Assembly: GCA_016098155.1 (NCBI GenBank)
Contig: JAAAJB010000727.1
Location: 1 to 15,438 of the forward strand
Origin: Actinomortierella ambigua
Taxonomy: Eukaryota > Mortierellomycota > Mortierellomycetes > Mortierellales > Mortierellaceae
Direction: 5' to 3'
DNA: 15,438 bases
The notes beneath the pieces are model-generated. The model did not search any database, was not told the DNA's origin, and saw nothing but the letters and a program-made list of their open reading frames with translations. Position 1 is the stretch's first letter. Every line of letters starts with the position of its first letter. A program made the position numbers and the translations under genes. This document shows, one piece after another, positions 1 to 8,829 of the stretch.

Positions 1-1943
1 CCAAGTCGGATGTGTATGCACTCGGAGTGGTGATGTGGGAGATGGCAGCCAACTGCACACGGCCATTCAAGGATCAGGAGAACGATGCGTTGGTTGCTCT
101 GGCTGTCAACAGTGGTGCTCGCGAGATAATTCCGGAGGAGACGCCAACCGAGTACCGAGAGTGGGTGGAACGTTGTTGGCACCAAGATCCTGCGCAACGA
201 CCAGTCGCCAGCGATGTGGTTCTACTTCCTGAGGAGCATCGAGAGGCATGTGCCGAGATTGATGCCATGAGCTTTGTGGATCTCAGCATCACCGATTCGG
301 ATCTGACGACTTTCTCGACTCTACGCAACGACAATGACGATGGACATACTGCTAAGGACGATACCGAAGGATATATTGGCCAAATGCCGTCGACGGATGA
401 TGATGTGCTGGCTCATCTAAGCATGGCGGCCAAGCGAGGGAGTGTTGACGCTCAGCTGTTCCTCGGATGGATCTATGACCATGGCCGAGGCGTCGAAAAG
501 AGCGACAAAGACTCATTCTGGTGGTACCATCTAGCAGCTTCGCAGGGACCTATTGTGGCTCAGATCCGTGTTGCAAAGATGTACCAACAAGGCCAAGGAG
601 TAGAGGCGAGTGATGAGAAGGCGGCGCAATGGTGTCTCCGGGCAGCTAAAGGGGGCGATTCATGGGCACAGTTTCAGCTAGGCCAGATGTATGCCTCTGG
701 TCGCGGGGTCAAGGAGGATGTCGTCGAAGCCATGAGCTGGTATCGACTGGCGGCTGACCAAGGACATGTCGAGGCCCAGTACACGATCGCAATATGCTAC
801 TCCCTTGGTCGAGGAGTACCTGTAAACGACGACGAGGCACATCGATGGATGACAAAGGCAGCAGAGCAAGGACATGTATCAGCACAATACGACCTTGGAT
901 CCCTGTACGGCCAAGGACGAGGTGTCGAGGAGGACAGTGTCACAGCGGTCATGCAGTGTACCAAGGCAGCGCATCAAGGGGATGTCACTGCACAGTTCGA
1001 ACTTGGAATGATGTGCAAGGATGGACAAGATGTAGAACAGAGTGATAGTATGGCAGTCAAGTGGTTCACCAAAGCAGCGGAACAAAGGGATGCACGGGCA
1101 CAATTCAACCTTGCGCTGATGTACCATGAAGGGCGGGGTGTCCAACAGAGCGATACCATGGTAGCCAAGTGGTTCACTGAAGCAGCCGATCAAGGGCACG
1201 CTCAAGCACAATTCAACCTTGGTCTGATGTACAAGGACGGGTGCGGTGTCGAAAAAAGCGATGTCGAGGCAGTTAAGTGGCTCACCAAAGTAGCCGATAA
1301 AGGGCATGCAAAAGCACGGTTCATCCTTGGGGTGATGTGCACTTACGGGCGCGGTGTCAAAAAGAGCGATGTTGCGGCAGTCAAGTGGTTCTCCAAAGCA
1401 GCCAATCAAGGCTACGCACCAGCACAATTCAACCTAGGGATGGTATACCGTGATGGGCGCGGTGTGGGACAAAACGACGAGATGGCAGTCAATTGGTTCG
1501 CCAAAGCAGCTGTTCAAGGAGATGCACAAGCGCAATGTAGCCTTGGGGTGATGCACAAGAACGGTCGAGGAGTCGACCAGAGCGATGTCATGGCAGTAAA
1601 TTGGTTTACCAAAGCAGCCAATCGCGGGGACATAAAGGCACAACGCAACCTTGGCTTCATGTATATGAACGGGCGCGGAGTCGACCAGAGCAACATCGCG
1701 GCAGTCAAGTGGCTCACCAAAGCAGCTGTTCAAGGGGACGCACAGGCACAATTCGACCTTGGGCTGATGTACGAGTACGGGCGAGGAGTCACAAAGAGCA
1801 ACGACGAAGCAGCCAAGTGGTTAACCAAAGCAGAGACGCAAGGGCACGAGTCGGCGCATAAGGAACTTCGGGTAATGCGCCTCTCTGGACGTGCCAAGCA
1901 TAACCCTGATATGCCACGCAAATGGCTCGTCGATATGGTATAG
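1..1943 (+). CDS. TKL-type protein kinase with C-terminal Sel1 repeats, 5'-truncated by window edge
   Basis: The frame is open from the first full codon at 3 to TAG at 1941-1943, giving 646 visible residues. The window opens in the kinase C-lobe: KSDVYALGVVMWEM is the subdomain IX motif with its invariant Asp, and CWHQDPAQRP is the subdomain XI Arg motif. ATP-binding and catalytic loops lie upstream of the window but are present in the downstream paralogue, where base 1 corresponds to 3737. An acidic linker of about 70 residues follows, then 13 complete 36-residue Sel1 repeats (consensus AQFNLGLMYxxGRGVxxSDxxAxKWxTKAAxQG) and one degenerate repeat at the C terminus. Family knowledge: Sel1 repeats are TPR-like helical hairpins that form protein-binding solenoids, and TKL kinases phosphorylate Ser/Thr. 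The substrate is unknown. No frameshift or internal stop is visible. An intact upstream half cannot be confirmed from here. Confidence 0.88.
   Translation, partial: KSDVYALGVVMWEMAANCTRPFKDQENDALVALAVNSGAREIIPEETPTEYREWVERCWHQDPAQRPVASDVVLLPEEHREACAEIDAMSFVDLSITDSDLTTFSTLRNDNDDGHTAKDDTEGYIGQMPSTDDDVLAHLSMAAKRGSVDAQLFLGWIYDHGRGVEKSDKDSFWWYHLAASQGPIVAQIRVAKMYQQGQGVEASDEKAAQWCLRAAKGGDSWAQFQLGQMYASGRGVKEDVVEAMSWYRLAADQGHVEAQYTIAICYSLGRGVPVNDDEAHRWMTKAAEQGHVSAQYDLGSLYGQGRGVEEDSVTAVMQCTKAAHQGDVTAQFELGMMCKDGQDVEQSDSMAVKWFTKAAEQRDARAQFNLALMYHEGRGVQQSDTMVAKWFTEAADQGHAQAQFNLGLMYKDGCGVEKSDVEAVKWLTKVADKGHAKARFILGVMCTYGRGVKKSDVAAVKWFSKAANQGYAPAQFNLGMVYRDGRGVGQNDEMAVNWFAKAAVQGDAQAQCSLGVMHKNGRGVDQSDVMAVNWFTKAANRGDIKAQRNLGFMYMNGRGVDQSNIAAVKWLTKAAVQGDAQAQFDLGLMYEYGRGVTKSNDEAAKWLTKAETQGHESAHKELRVMRLSGRAKHNPDMPRKWLVDMV
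444..1847 (+). repeat. 13 tandem 108-bp Sel1-repeat units (first gene)
   Basis: The coding DNA is periodic at exactly 108 bp: 13 complete units of 36 codons without a single indel between units. Repeats 6 to 13 resemble each other most (AQAQFNLGLMY- and AVKWFTKAA-type segments), which suggests recent internal duplication or gene conversion. Repeats 1 to 5 are more individual. A degenerate 14th unit follows to the stop codon. Compared with the downstream paralogue, units 1-8 align one to one and units 12-13 best match its units 9-10, so units 9-11 appear to be the extra block. Confidence 0.9.
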
Positions 1944-1995
1944 AGGGCAGATGGAGGTGGGAACGCCTCGGTACAACCTTTTGACATGTTTCTAA

Positions 1996-2001
1996 ATTAA
2001 A
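1996..2001 (+). terminator. candidate poly(A) signal ATTAAA of the first kinase/Sel1 gene
   Basis: ATTAAA lies 53 nt after the TAG stop. It is a common variant of the AATAAA positioning element, and the position is reasonable for a fungal 3' UTR. The corresponding place in the paralogue holds AATAAA. Fungal poly(A) signals are degenerate, so this is suggestive only. Confidence 0.35.
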
Positions 2002-2010
2002 TCAGCGCCA

Positions 2011-2510
2011 GTGCCCACAATATACTTTTGTTTCTTCGAGAGGATCCTTGAGAAACGTATGAAATGCATGGATGGGGTTCATCAATTTCAAATGGCTAGT
2101 CAAGTGTCGGATCCTTTGTCGCCGTTGGTTCTACATTTCTTGAGATCTAGAGCTGAAGAGGACCGCCATTGAGTTTCTAACCGCGCTTCCAAATTCTTGA
2201 ATGTCATGTCAAAGGCAGTAGTAAGAAATATCGTTATCCTGAGAGATGAAAAAACACCAAGAGCGCCGCATTAGTGCTTTTGATAGGTATGCTGCTTCTG
2301 CTACCACTCTGCCGCTTTATTCACGAGCCCCTTCACCTCTCTAGGGCCGTGTTTCATGCTCCCTGAGATTTGTCCGGATTCACTACCATGCTTGGACCGC
2401 AGTGATACCCAAATAGCTTGCGTTGCAGTAACCACATAAAGCCTCTACTTTCTTGCCCTATTATGCCCTAGGCGTAATACTCGGTGTCCCCACATAGAGG
2501 GTATAGCTCT
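2011..2510 (+). repeat. duplicated 3'-flank sequence, copy A
   Basis: This noncoding stretch aligns with the flank downstream of the second kinase gene (about 5447-6018). Shared blocks include CAAGTGTCGGATCC (near 2101 and 5534), GCTGAAGAGGACC (near 2151 and 5587), ATTTGTCC before GATTCACTAC or AATTCACTAC, CTACTTTCTTGCC, and GGTGTCCCCACATAG. Similarity stops shortly after the last block. The two copies have diverged more than the coding regions, with many substitutions and small indels, as expected for unconstrained duplicated sequence. Confidence 0.75.
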
Positions 2511-3042
2511 TGTGGTGCCCTCTGGATGTGATACTGAGAATTGGAATTGATGTATGGTGTTGGTTTATCTGCCGCGTGTTGTGGTTAAAGTGCAGCGCAT
2601 CCAGCAGGCTCTAGGCATCATACACATTGGTTCCCTATCGATTTCGTGCACCTTCTGTGGGGCCACTTTTGCATCTCCTATATTCCCAGCGGCCAAAATC
2701 GATGAAATAGAGTCGCGGGTTCTGACCATCGCCACATAGACAATTTCTTCGAACTATGGTGCCTCATGGCTTGGTTGTCCTCTTCAGATAGTCTACGATT
2801 CGGCTACTCCCAGAACATATAGCCCGTAGCGCTTCAAGTTGCCGCGCTCCATGCTTGCCGAACACTTTTCGCACTAATACACGAGGTGTAGGCTATGACC
2901 CTTTTTTTTTGTACATGCTACAAAAAATAGGGGGTGGGATCCTTGGCCAAGGTGACGTGGAGCATAGAACCAAGCAACCCCCATCCGCATCCATCAGGAA
3001 ATTGTTCATCTCTTCATCTTGCCATCCATCTCCCAGAGCTCA
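2511..3042 (+). other. intergenic region upstream of the second kinase/Sel1 gene
   Basis: No gene is supported here; short open frames have no recognisable motif and no coding-like composition. The stretch must contain the promoter of the gene starting at 3043. A 12-bp palindrome CCTTGGCCAAGG (2941-2952) is followed directly by TGACGTGG (2953-2960), which resembles a CRE/bZIP half-site, about 85 bp before the predicted start codon. No clear TATA box was seen. The regulatory reading is tentative. Confidence 0.3.
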
Positions 3043-5418
3043 ATGGATTCTCATTGCACCAACTCAGCCCGCATGGTAAGGTGTCTGCTAAGAGGAAAAG
3101 AGGGCACAGTTTGCTTCACTATAGCACGCTGTCTCTTTGCTCATCCTCCATCTCTCTCTCCTCTCTCGCCGCCATAGCACTCGCTGCTTGTCCTAGGAAA
3201 GTCGCTTGGTTCAGGCGCCTTTGGTGCTGTCCACGAGGCGCGCTGGGGAAACCAACCCTGTGCAGCCAAGACATTCTTCCTCAATCAGTCGGACTTTCAC
3301 CAGCACACCATCCAGAAGGAGATCTCTGTCCTCCAGACGCTCCGCTACCGCCACATCATCCAGTTCTACCGCACCCACCAAGAAGACGGCCGCATGTATC
3401 TCCTCATGGAGCTGGCCGAGAGAGGCAGTCTCTCTCGAGCCATCGCCAAGGGCGAACTCGCCAACGACTGGCCGACAAGGATGCGACTCGCTCAAGAGAT
3501 TGCGCAAGGACTTGCCTTCATCCACCAGGAGAAGGTCCTCCACCGCGACCTCAAGAGTGCCAATGTGCTCCTCACGAGTCGCATGGAGGTCAAGCTGGCC
3601 GACTTTGGACTGGCCAAGGTCCGATCGATGGCCAGTGCGGCATCGATGGCCGAGCAGTCCAAGGGAGGAGGACTCGCGGGGACACTCCGATGGATTGCTC
3701 CCGAGCTCCTGTATGCAGCCAAGCCAGAGTACTCGGCCAAGTCGGATGTGTATGCACTCGGAGTGGTGATGTGGGAGATGGCGGCCAACTGCACACGGCC
3801 ATTCAAGGACCAGGAGAACGACTCACTGGTTGCTCTGGCTGTCAGTAATGGTGCTCGCGAGACAATCCCGGCGGACACGCCGACCGAGTACCGAGAGTGG
3901 ATGGAACGCTGCTGGCACCAAGATCCTACCCAACGACCAGTCGCCAGCGATGTAGTTCTGATTCCCGAGGAGCATCAAGAGGCATGTGCCGAGATTGATG
4001 CCATGGGCTTTGTGGATCTCAGCATCACCGACTCAGATTTGCCGTCATTCCTGACTTTCCGCAACAGCGACGACAATGGAGATGCTGCTAAGGACGACAT
4101 CGAAGGGTATATTGGTCGAATGCCGTCGACGGATGATGATGTGGTGGCTCATCTAAGCATGGCGGCGAAGCGAGGCAGTGTCGACGCTCAGCTATTCCTC
4201 GGATGGATCTATGACCATGGCCGAGGCGTCGAAAAGAGCGACAAGGACTCATTCTGGTGGTATCATCTAGCAGCTTCTCAAGGGCCTGCTGTGGCTCAGG
4301 TTCGTGTTGCCAAGATGTACCAGCGAGGACAAGGAGTAGAAGCGAGTGATGAGAAAGCGGCACAATGGTGTCGCCAAGCAGCCAAAGGTGGCGATGCAGA
4401 GGCACAGTTTCAGCTAGGCCAGATGTATGCCTCTGGTCGCGGGGTCAAGGAGGATGTCGTCGAAGCCATGAGCTGGTATCATCTGGCAGCTGACCAAGGA
4501 CATGCCGAATCCCAGTACACAATTGGGATATGCTACTCCCTTGGTCGAGGAGTACTTGCCAGTGATGATGAGGCACATCGATGGATGACCAAGGCAGCAG
4601 AGCAGGGACATGTATCAGCACAATACGACCTTGGATCCATGTACGGCCAAGGACGAGGTGTCGAGGAGGACAGTGTCACGGCGGTCATGCGGTGTACCAA
4701 GGCAGCCCATCAAGGGGATTTCACTGCACAGTTCAATCTCGGAATGATGTACAAGGATGGACAAGATGTAGAACAGAGTGATGGCATGGCAGCCAAATGG
4801 TTCACCAAAGCAGCTGAACAAAAGGACGCACAGGCACAATTCAATCTTGGTCTGATGTACCATGAAGGGCGGGGTGTCAAACAGAGCGATGCCACGGTAG
4901 CCAAGTGGTTCACTCAAGCAGCCGATCAAGGGCACGCTCAAGCGCAATTCAACCTTGGTCTGATGTACAAGGACGGGCGCGGTGTCGAAAAAAGCGATGC
5001 AGCGGCAGCCAAGTGGTTCACCAAAGCGGCCGATCAAGGGCACGCACAGGCACAACACAACCTTGGACTGATGTTCCAGGACGGGCGAGGGGTCGACCAG
5101 AGCGATGCTGCGGCAGTCGAGTGGTTCACCAAGGCGGCCGTTCGAGGGCACGCGCAGGCTCAACAAAGCCTTGGGATGTTGTATAGTGAAGGGCGAGGAG
5201 TCCAACAAAACAATTCCATGGCAGCCATGTGGCTCGCTAAAGCAGAGAAGCAAGGGGACAAGTATGCGGGAATTCAGCTCAGGATAATGAGCTGCGTTGA
5301 GAGCTCAAACGCCTCGATGAGGCTCGCAAAAAGCGTATCTCTAAAGGTCGATCCACATAATTTTAGGAATATTTCTCCACGACGGAAAAGGATAGGAGCG
5401 CCTCTGATCAGCCTTTGA
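3043..5418 (+). CDS. TKL-type protein kinase with C-terminal Sel1 repeats, complete
   Basis: Predicted join(3043..3075, 3178..5418), 757 aa. The kinase domain spans about residues 14-275: glycine-rich loop LGSGAFGAVHEA (21-32), ATP-anchoring Lys42 in CAAKTF, helix-C Glu59, catalytic loop HRDLKSANVLL (Asp135, Asn140), DFG (Asp153-Gly155), GTLRWIAPE (Glu187), subdomain IX Asp201 and subdomain XI Arg264. All catalytic residues are present, so an active kinase is expected. HRDLKSxN and GTxRWxAPE are typical of TKL Ser/Thr kinases. An acidic linker leads to 10 complete 36-residue Sel1 repeats (346-705), one decayed repeat and a basic tail (RRKR near 748). No signal peptide or membrane segment is seen, so a cytosolic role is likely. 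Start choice: the kinase frame has a stop at 3175-3177, so the N-lobe must be joined by splicing. Skipping the intron and starting at the ATG at 3394 would lose the whole ATP-binding lobe. Pathway and substrate are unknown. Confidence 0.85.
3076..3177 (+). other. predicted intron 1 of the second kinase/Sel1 gene
   Basis: It runs from GTAAGG to a long CT-rich tract ending CCATAG, 102 nt, phase 0. Removing it joins the short exon ending ...NSARM to HSLLVLGKSLGSG, the start of the kinase N-lobe. The 3' site is strong, with about 40 nt of mainly pyrimidines before the AG. The 5' site is good, but the 11-codon upstream exon carries no conserved motif, so another first exon remains possible. Confidence 0.6.
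4180..5259 (+). repeat. 10 tandem 108-bp Sel1-repeat units (second gene)
   Basis: Ten complete units of exactly 36 codons with no internal indel. Units 1-8 match units 1-8 of the upstream gene at about 88% of residues (roughly 35 differences in 288, counted by hand); unit 1 is identical. Units 9-10 best match upstream units 12-13. In both genes unit 6 has GQDVEQSD where the others have GRGV, so that deviation predates the duplication. A decayed eleventh unit follows. Confidence 0.9.
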
Positions 5419-5423
5419 ATAAA
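5418..5423 (+). terminator. AATAAA overlapping the stop codon of the second kinase/Sel1 gene
   Basis: The A of the TGA stop (5416-5418) is the first base of AATAAA. If used, cleavage would leave a very short 3' UTR. A downstream site may be used instead. This is positional evidence only. Confidence 0.35.
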
Positions 5424-5446
5424 ATTAACGTCTCATAGCTAGAAAC

Positions 5447-6018
5447 AGAACCCACATTTTACTTGTGTTTCTCGAGCGTCCTGCAGGGCCGCGTAAAGTG
5501 CATGCATGGCATACATCCACCTCGAAATTGTCGGCCAAGTGTCGGATCCCTTGTCGCCATTGGTTCAACATTTCGTGAGGTCTCCAGCTGAAGAGGACCA
5601 CCATTGAGGTTCTAAATGCGCCTCCTAGTTGCTGAATGTCGTGTCCAAGGTAGTATTAGGAAACGTCGTTATTATAAGTGATGAAAGCATCAAGAGTATG
5701 GTTTTGGTACTTTTGGTTGGTATGCTTTGTTGGTACCGGACGCAACCCCAGTCTGGTACCAAGGTCCATCGTCCCTGTGTAGACTGTCTCGTAGTTGTCG
5801 GCTGAGGGCGAATTCAGCCTCTTCCATATCTCTGTTGCTGTATTTTCAAGCCCCAAGAACCGTGTTTCGTGCTCACTTTGATTTGTCCGAATTCACTACT
5901 ATGCATGGCTATGTTGCATCGCTGTGGTCTCCAAATAGTCTGTGTTGCTTCAACCACTTAAAGCATCTACTTTCTTGCCATGTCGCGTCCCCTTAGTACT
6001 TGGTGTCCCCACATAGTG
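5447..6018 (+). repeat. duplicated 3'-flank sequence, copy B
   Basis: This is the counterpart of 2011-2510, with shared blocks in the same order. It starts at CCCACATTTTACTT (compare CCCACAATATACTT upstream) and ends at GGTGTCCCCACATAG. It shows that the tandem duplication carried several hundred base pairs of 3' noncoding DNA along with the gene. No open frame is conserved between the two copies. Confidence 0.75.
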
Positions 6019-6134
6019 CTCGACTGAGAGAACCTCGCGAGTTTTGCGTCGACCCAATTCGTGTATGTAGTCGCCTGTCTCAGAGGTTGGTCCCAACGGG
6101 CTCTTTCGCTAAAATAATCACCATACTGTCTTCG

Positions 6135-6152
6135 ACCCCAGCTAGCTGGGGT
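6135..6152. repeat. 18-bp perfect palindrome
   Basis: ACCCCAGCTAGCTGGGGT is identical to its reverse complement. It lies alone in gene-free DNA, about 720 bp beyond the second kinase gene. It could be a dimeric protein-binding site or chance; nothing around it decides. Confidence 0.9.
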
Positions 6153-6746
6153 TTAGGAGGACCATTAGTCTTTGCGGCCTGCGTAGCACCTCTCAAACTT
6201 TGGCCTCATCCTCGAGCTCACCAGCAACCAGGTGCTGATTTTAGAGGTTAGCTTCAATTTCGTGGCAGCATCCTTGTTCATCCAGGTAGCTCGGAATGTA
6301 CGCACACTCTCGCTATCTGTGATTAAATACCAGCTTTTGAAGGATTGATTAGTGAGGCGCGCCTGTTATCTTGCCATACTACTCCTTAGCTGTAGATTAT
6401 TGAAAAAAATCGAAAGGCTCACTGTCTATGGTCGTAGAATTTCGTCCGAAATGTGTCAGCTTCTTTGATATCCTACCCGCTTTGCACAAATAAAATCTAC
6501 GCCCTTGGTTCAATGCTCTATCACGTCCTAGAGTAATCACAGTGTCACACTTTTCAGCCTTGTCTTCAGAATGCTCCTAAGAGAGCATGCCTTCAACCAC
6601 ACGGCCTTTTTAGGGGTGTCTAGTTGCCGTACAGTACCGTTATCTGCCGTCCAAATCAAGTACAGAAAGCACTGAAGTATAGTTGGGGGGGGGAGGTTGT
6701 CCTGTTCAACCAGATTGTTTGTGAGATTAGAGTGTCGTTCGCCATG

Positions 6747-6765
6747 CCCCGAGAGTCTCTCGGGG
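6747..6765. repeat. 19-nt inverted repeat with one central base
   Basis: CCCCGAGAG and CTCTCGGGG flank a single T. The stem is GC-rich. It sits at the edge of a purine-rich stretch (GGAAAGGAAGGAGAGAGAGAG) that follows directly. No poly-T run follows it that would suggest an RNA polymerase III terminator. Confidence 0.9.
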
Positions 6766-8684
6766 TAGGGAAAGGAAGGAGAGAGAGAGGTAGGGCTAAT
6801 GAGAGAGGGACATCAAGTGCAAGAGGGTGAGGAAGGAGAAAATGGATTATTTCCAGAGTCAATTCTCAAATTCAAACTTGAAAGGGAAAACCACGCTCGG
6901 GGCTTATGATATTGACGATTTTTTGTACACCATTCCCCGTGCTTTTGGTGCAGGAGGGTGGATCGAGCGTTAGCACACAGACGCCCGCCTCTCAAGCGTC
7001 ATCACATGGGGCTCGGCCATGTCGTGGAGTCCAAGTCGAACAGACACAGTCAAAACGGGTCCCTTACATTCCGTTCCTACTTGTGGCTAGCTGTCTGTAT
7101 AACTGGGCGCTCTCGTTTGTCTGCTTTGTTTGTCACCCTCAAAAACTCACCTCTATTCCCACACATATACACATCAAATAGCTGCCAACACCACCGCTCC
7201 ACACGATAAACACGGTGGTATTGTCATGGCTTTATCTGCCCTTGAGCTCGCAATTAAAAAAAAAAAAGAGGCGACAACAAACGACGTAACAAGTGCATGG
7301 AGATACTCCATCTTCTCACATGACACTTCCATTGTCCTTCCTTCTGTCACACTTCTTTACTCTCTTCAGTTTTACACTTCGTATTTTCTTGCATCCAACA
7401 TCAACATTGTGTCTTCTCCACAAACTGGCATGCTCCCACTCACACTCCTCCGACTTTGTTGCTTGCTTCGTACAACGCATAACTATGAGTGTCGATTGCT
7501 TATTGCTCCACCAAGTCGCCCAGAGAGTTACTATTTAAGACCTCTTTTCCATTGCCAACGAGTGAGAACGTAGGGACACTCCTAAACAGCATCAGCAAGA
7601 GGTTCCTCTCGTACGGACAAGGTGGTATGCCTGTTTTACATTCTCTCGGACGTTTTATTTTCATCCATTATTGCTTCTTTCCATATTGCCATGACATTGT
7701 CGTTTGGGATGGTTTCAACCTTTTTTGTTGGCTGTTATGATACATTTTTAATGAGAACGTCAGATCTGTGAGACTGTAGAACCAGGCCGGGGCTGACATA
7801 TTCCTCGGCGTCAAACAGGTAAAGAGGAGGGGCTTGTCGCTTTCGTAAGCCGATGTTGACTTTCTCTGCCCTCTTCTTTTTTTTCACCCCTCGGTTGTCG
7901 CCAAAGATACAGGGTGGCCTCCATCCTCTTTTTTTTGTTGGGTGCTCGCGTACGCGTCCTAGTTTTTGGGTTTGTCGTATGGACGGGCGATCTCGGAAAA
8001 TATACGTAGCAGTTGGATAGTGGGGGAAAGGGAAAGAGCGTACATTTACACTCTCACTCTCCACACAACCCTATTTCAATGAGGTGCGCTTCAAGCTGAC
8101 AAGAGTAGGCAAAGGAGTGGGGAAGGAGGAGAGCTGCCTTTTCGAAGCTGCTGGCCATTGGATCCAAGGGGGGTAGATGGTCATTCTGCCAGGCTTGGCT
8201 CTAGCACTGGATGCCCTTGGATCTGGCCAAAGACAGCACAAGGGGGGGGGAGGAGAGGAGAGGGAGAGGGAGGGTAACTACCATCCTTCGCTTTAGGACA
8301 ATATCCTAAATGAAATAATGGGTATTACTGGAGACGCCCAAACAAGTGTGGGAGAGTGTGTCGCCCGCAAGAGTGAAAGTTTAGGGCGGTGTGATTCGTT
8401 TCCGTTTCCTTCCTTCTCCACAACGACACAATTAACCCTGAGCGGAGAGTTTAGTGAGTGAACGGCAGGCAACAGCGTAGGCGAGAGGCATAAAAGGCGG
8501 GGAGATTGGATTCTCGTACTACGAACTGCGAGATGGTCCCTGCTCCTGTTGGGCACCAGTCTTTGTGGCGAGATCGAGAGGGAAGGGCATTCCTTGTCGT
8601 TTTCGTCCAACCCTATCTTTTCCATGCCAACTCTATCTTTAACACACTGCACGGGCACACCACCACCCTCGATTTGAACAGCTC

Positions 8685-8702
8685 AGGAGGGGAGAGAGAG
8701 AA

Positions 8703-8785
<83 letters not shown>

Positions 8786-8788
8786 AAG
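8685..8788 (+). repeat. 104-nt homopurine (GA)n/(GAAA) tract
   Basis: Every base from 8685 to 8788 on this strand is A or G, mostly GA dinucleotides broken by GAAA. Long mirror-like purine tracts can adopt triplex (H-DNA) structure and are length-unstable. It lies about 850 bp upstream of the carnitine acetyltransferase start. Confidence 0.95.
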
Positions 8789-8829
8789 TAGAGCGACGGG
8801 TCTACTTTGTAACAACACATTCTTTGGAC

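Noticed and set aside
879..1751. Long minus-strand open frames opposite the first gene's Sel1 repeats
   Set aside because: They are shadows of the 108-bp coding periodicity; the same antisense peptide motifs recur once per Sel1 unit and the + strand protein has clear family motifs.
2934..3848. 304-codon plus-strand open frame overlapping the kinase start
   Set aside because: It lies in a different frame from the kinase, whose N-lobe motifs are unmistakable; its Pro/His/Arg-rich translation is a shadow.
4615..5253. 212-codon minus-strand open frame opposite the second gene's Sel1 repeats
   Set aside because: Same cause as above: repeat-driven absence of antisense stops.
7130..7573. 147-codon plus-strand open frame
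   Set aside because: The translation reads through an A-run (Lys stretch) and CT-rich sequence, with no domain or conserved pattern.
8293..8658. 121-codon minus-strand open frame
   Set aside because: Composition is random-like and it lacks recognisable motifs; length is within chance expectation for this base composition.
8691..8790. Possible CRISPR-like array because of regular GA units
   Set aside because: It is a simple microsatellite with no unique spacers, in a eukaryotic context.
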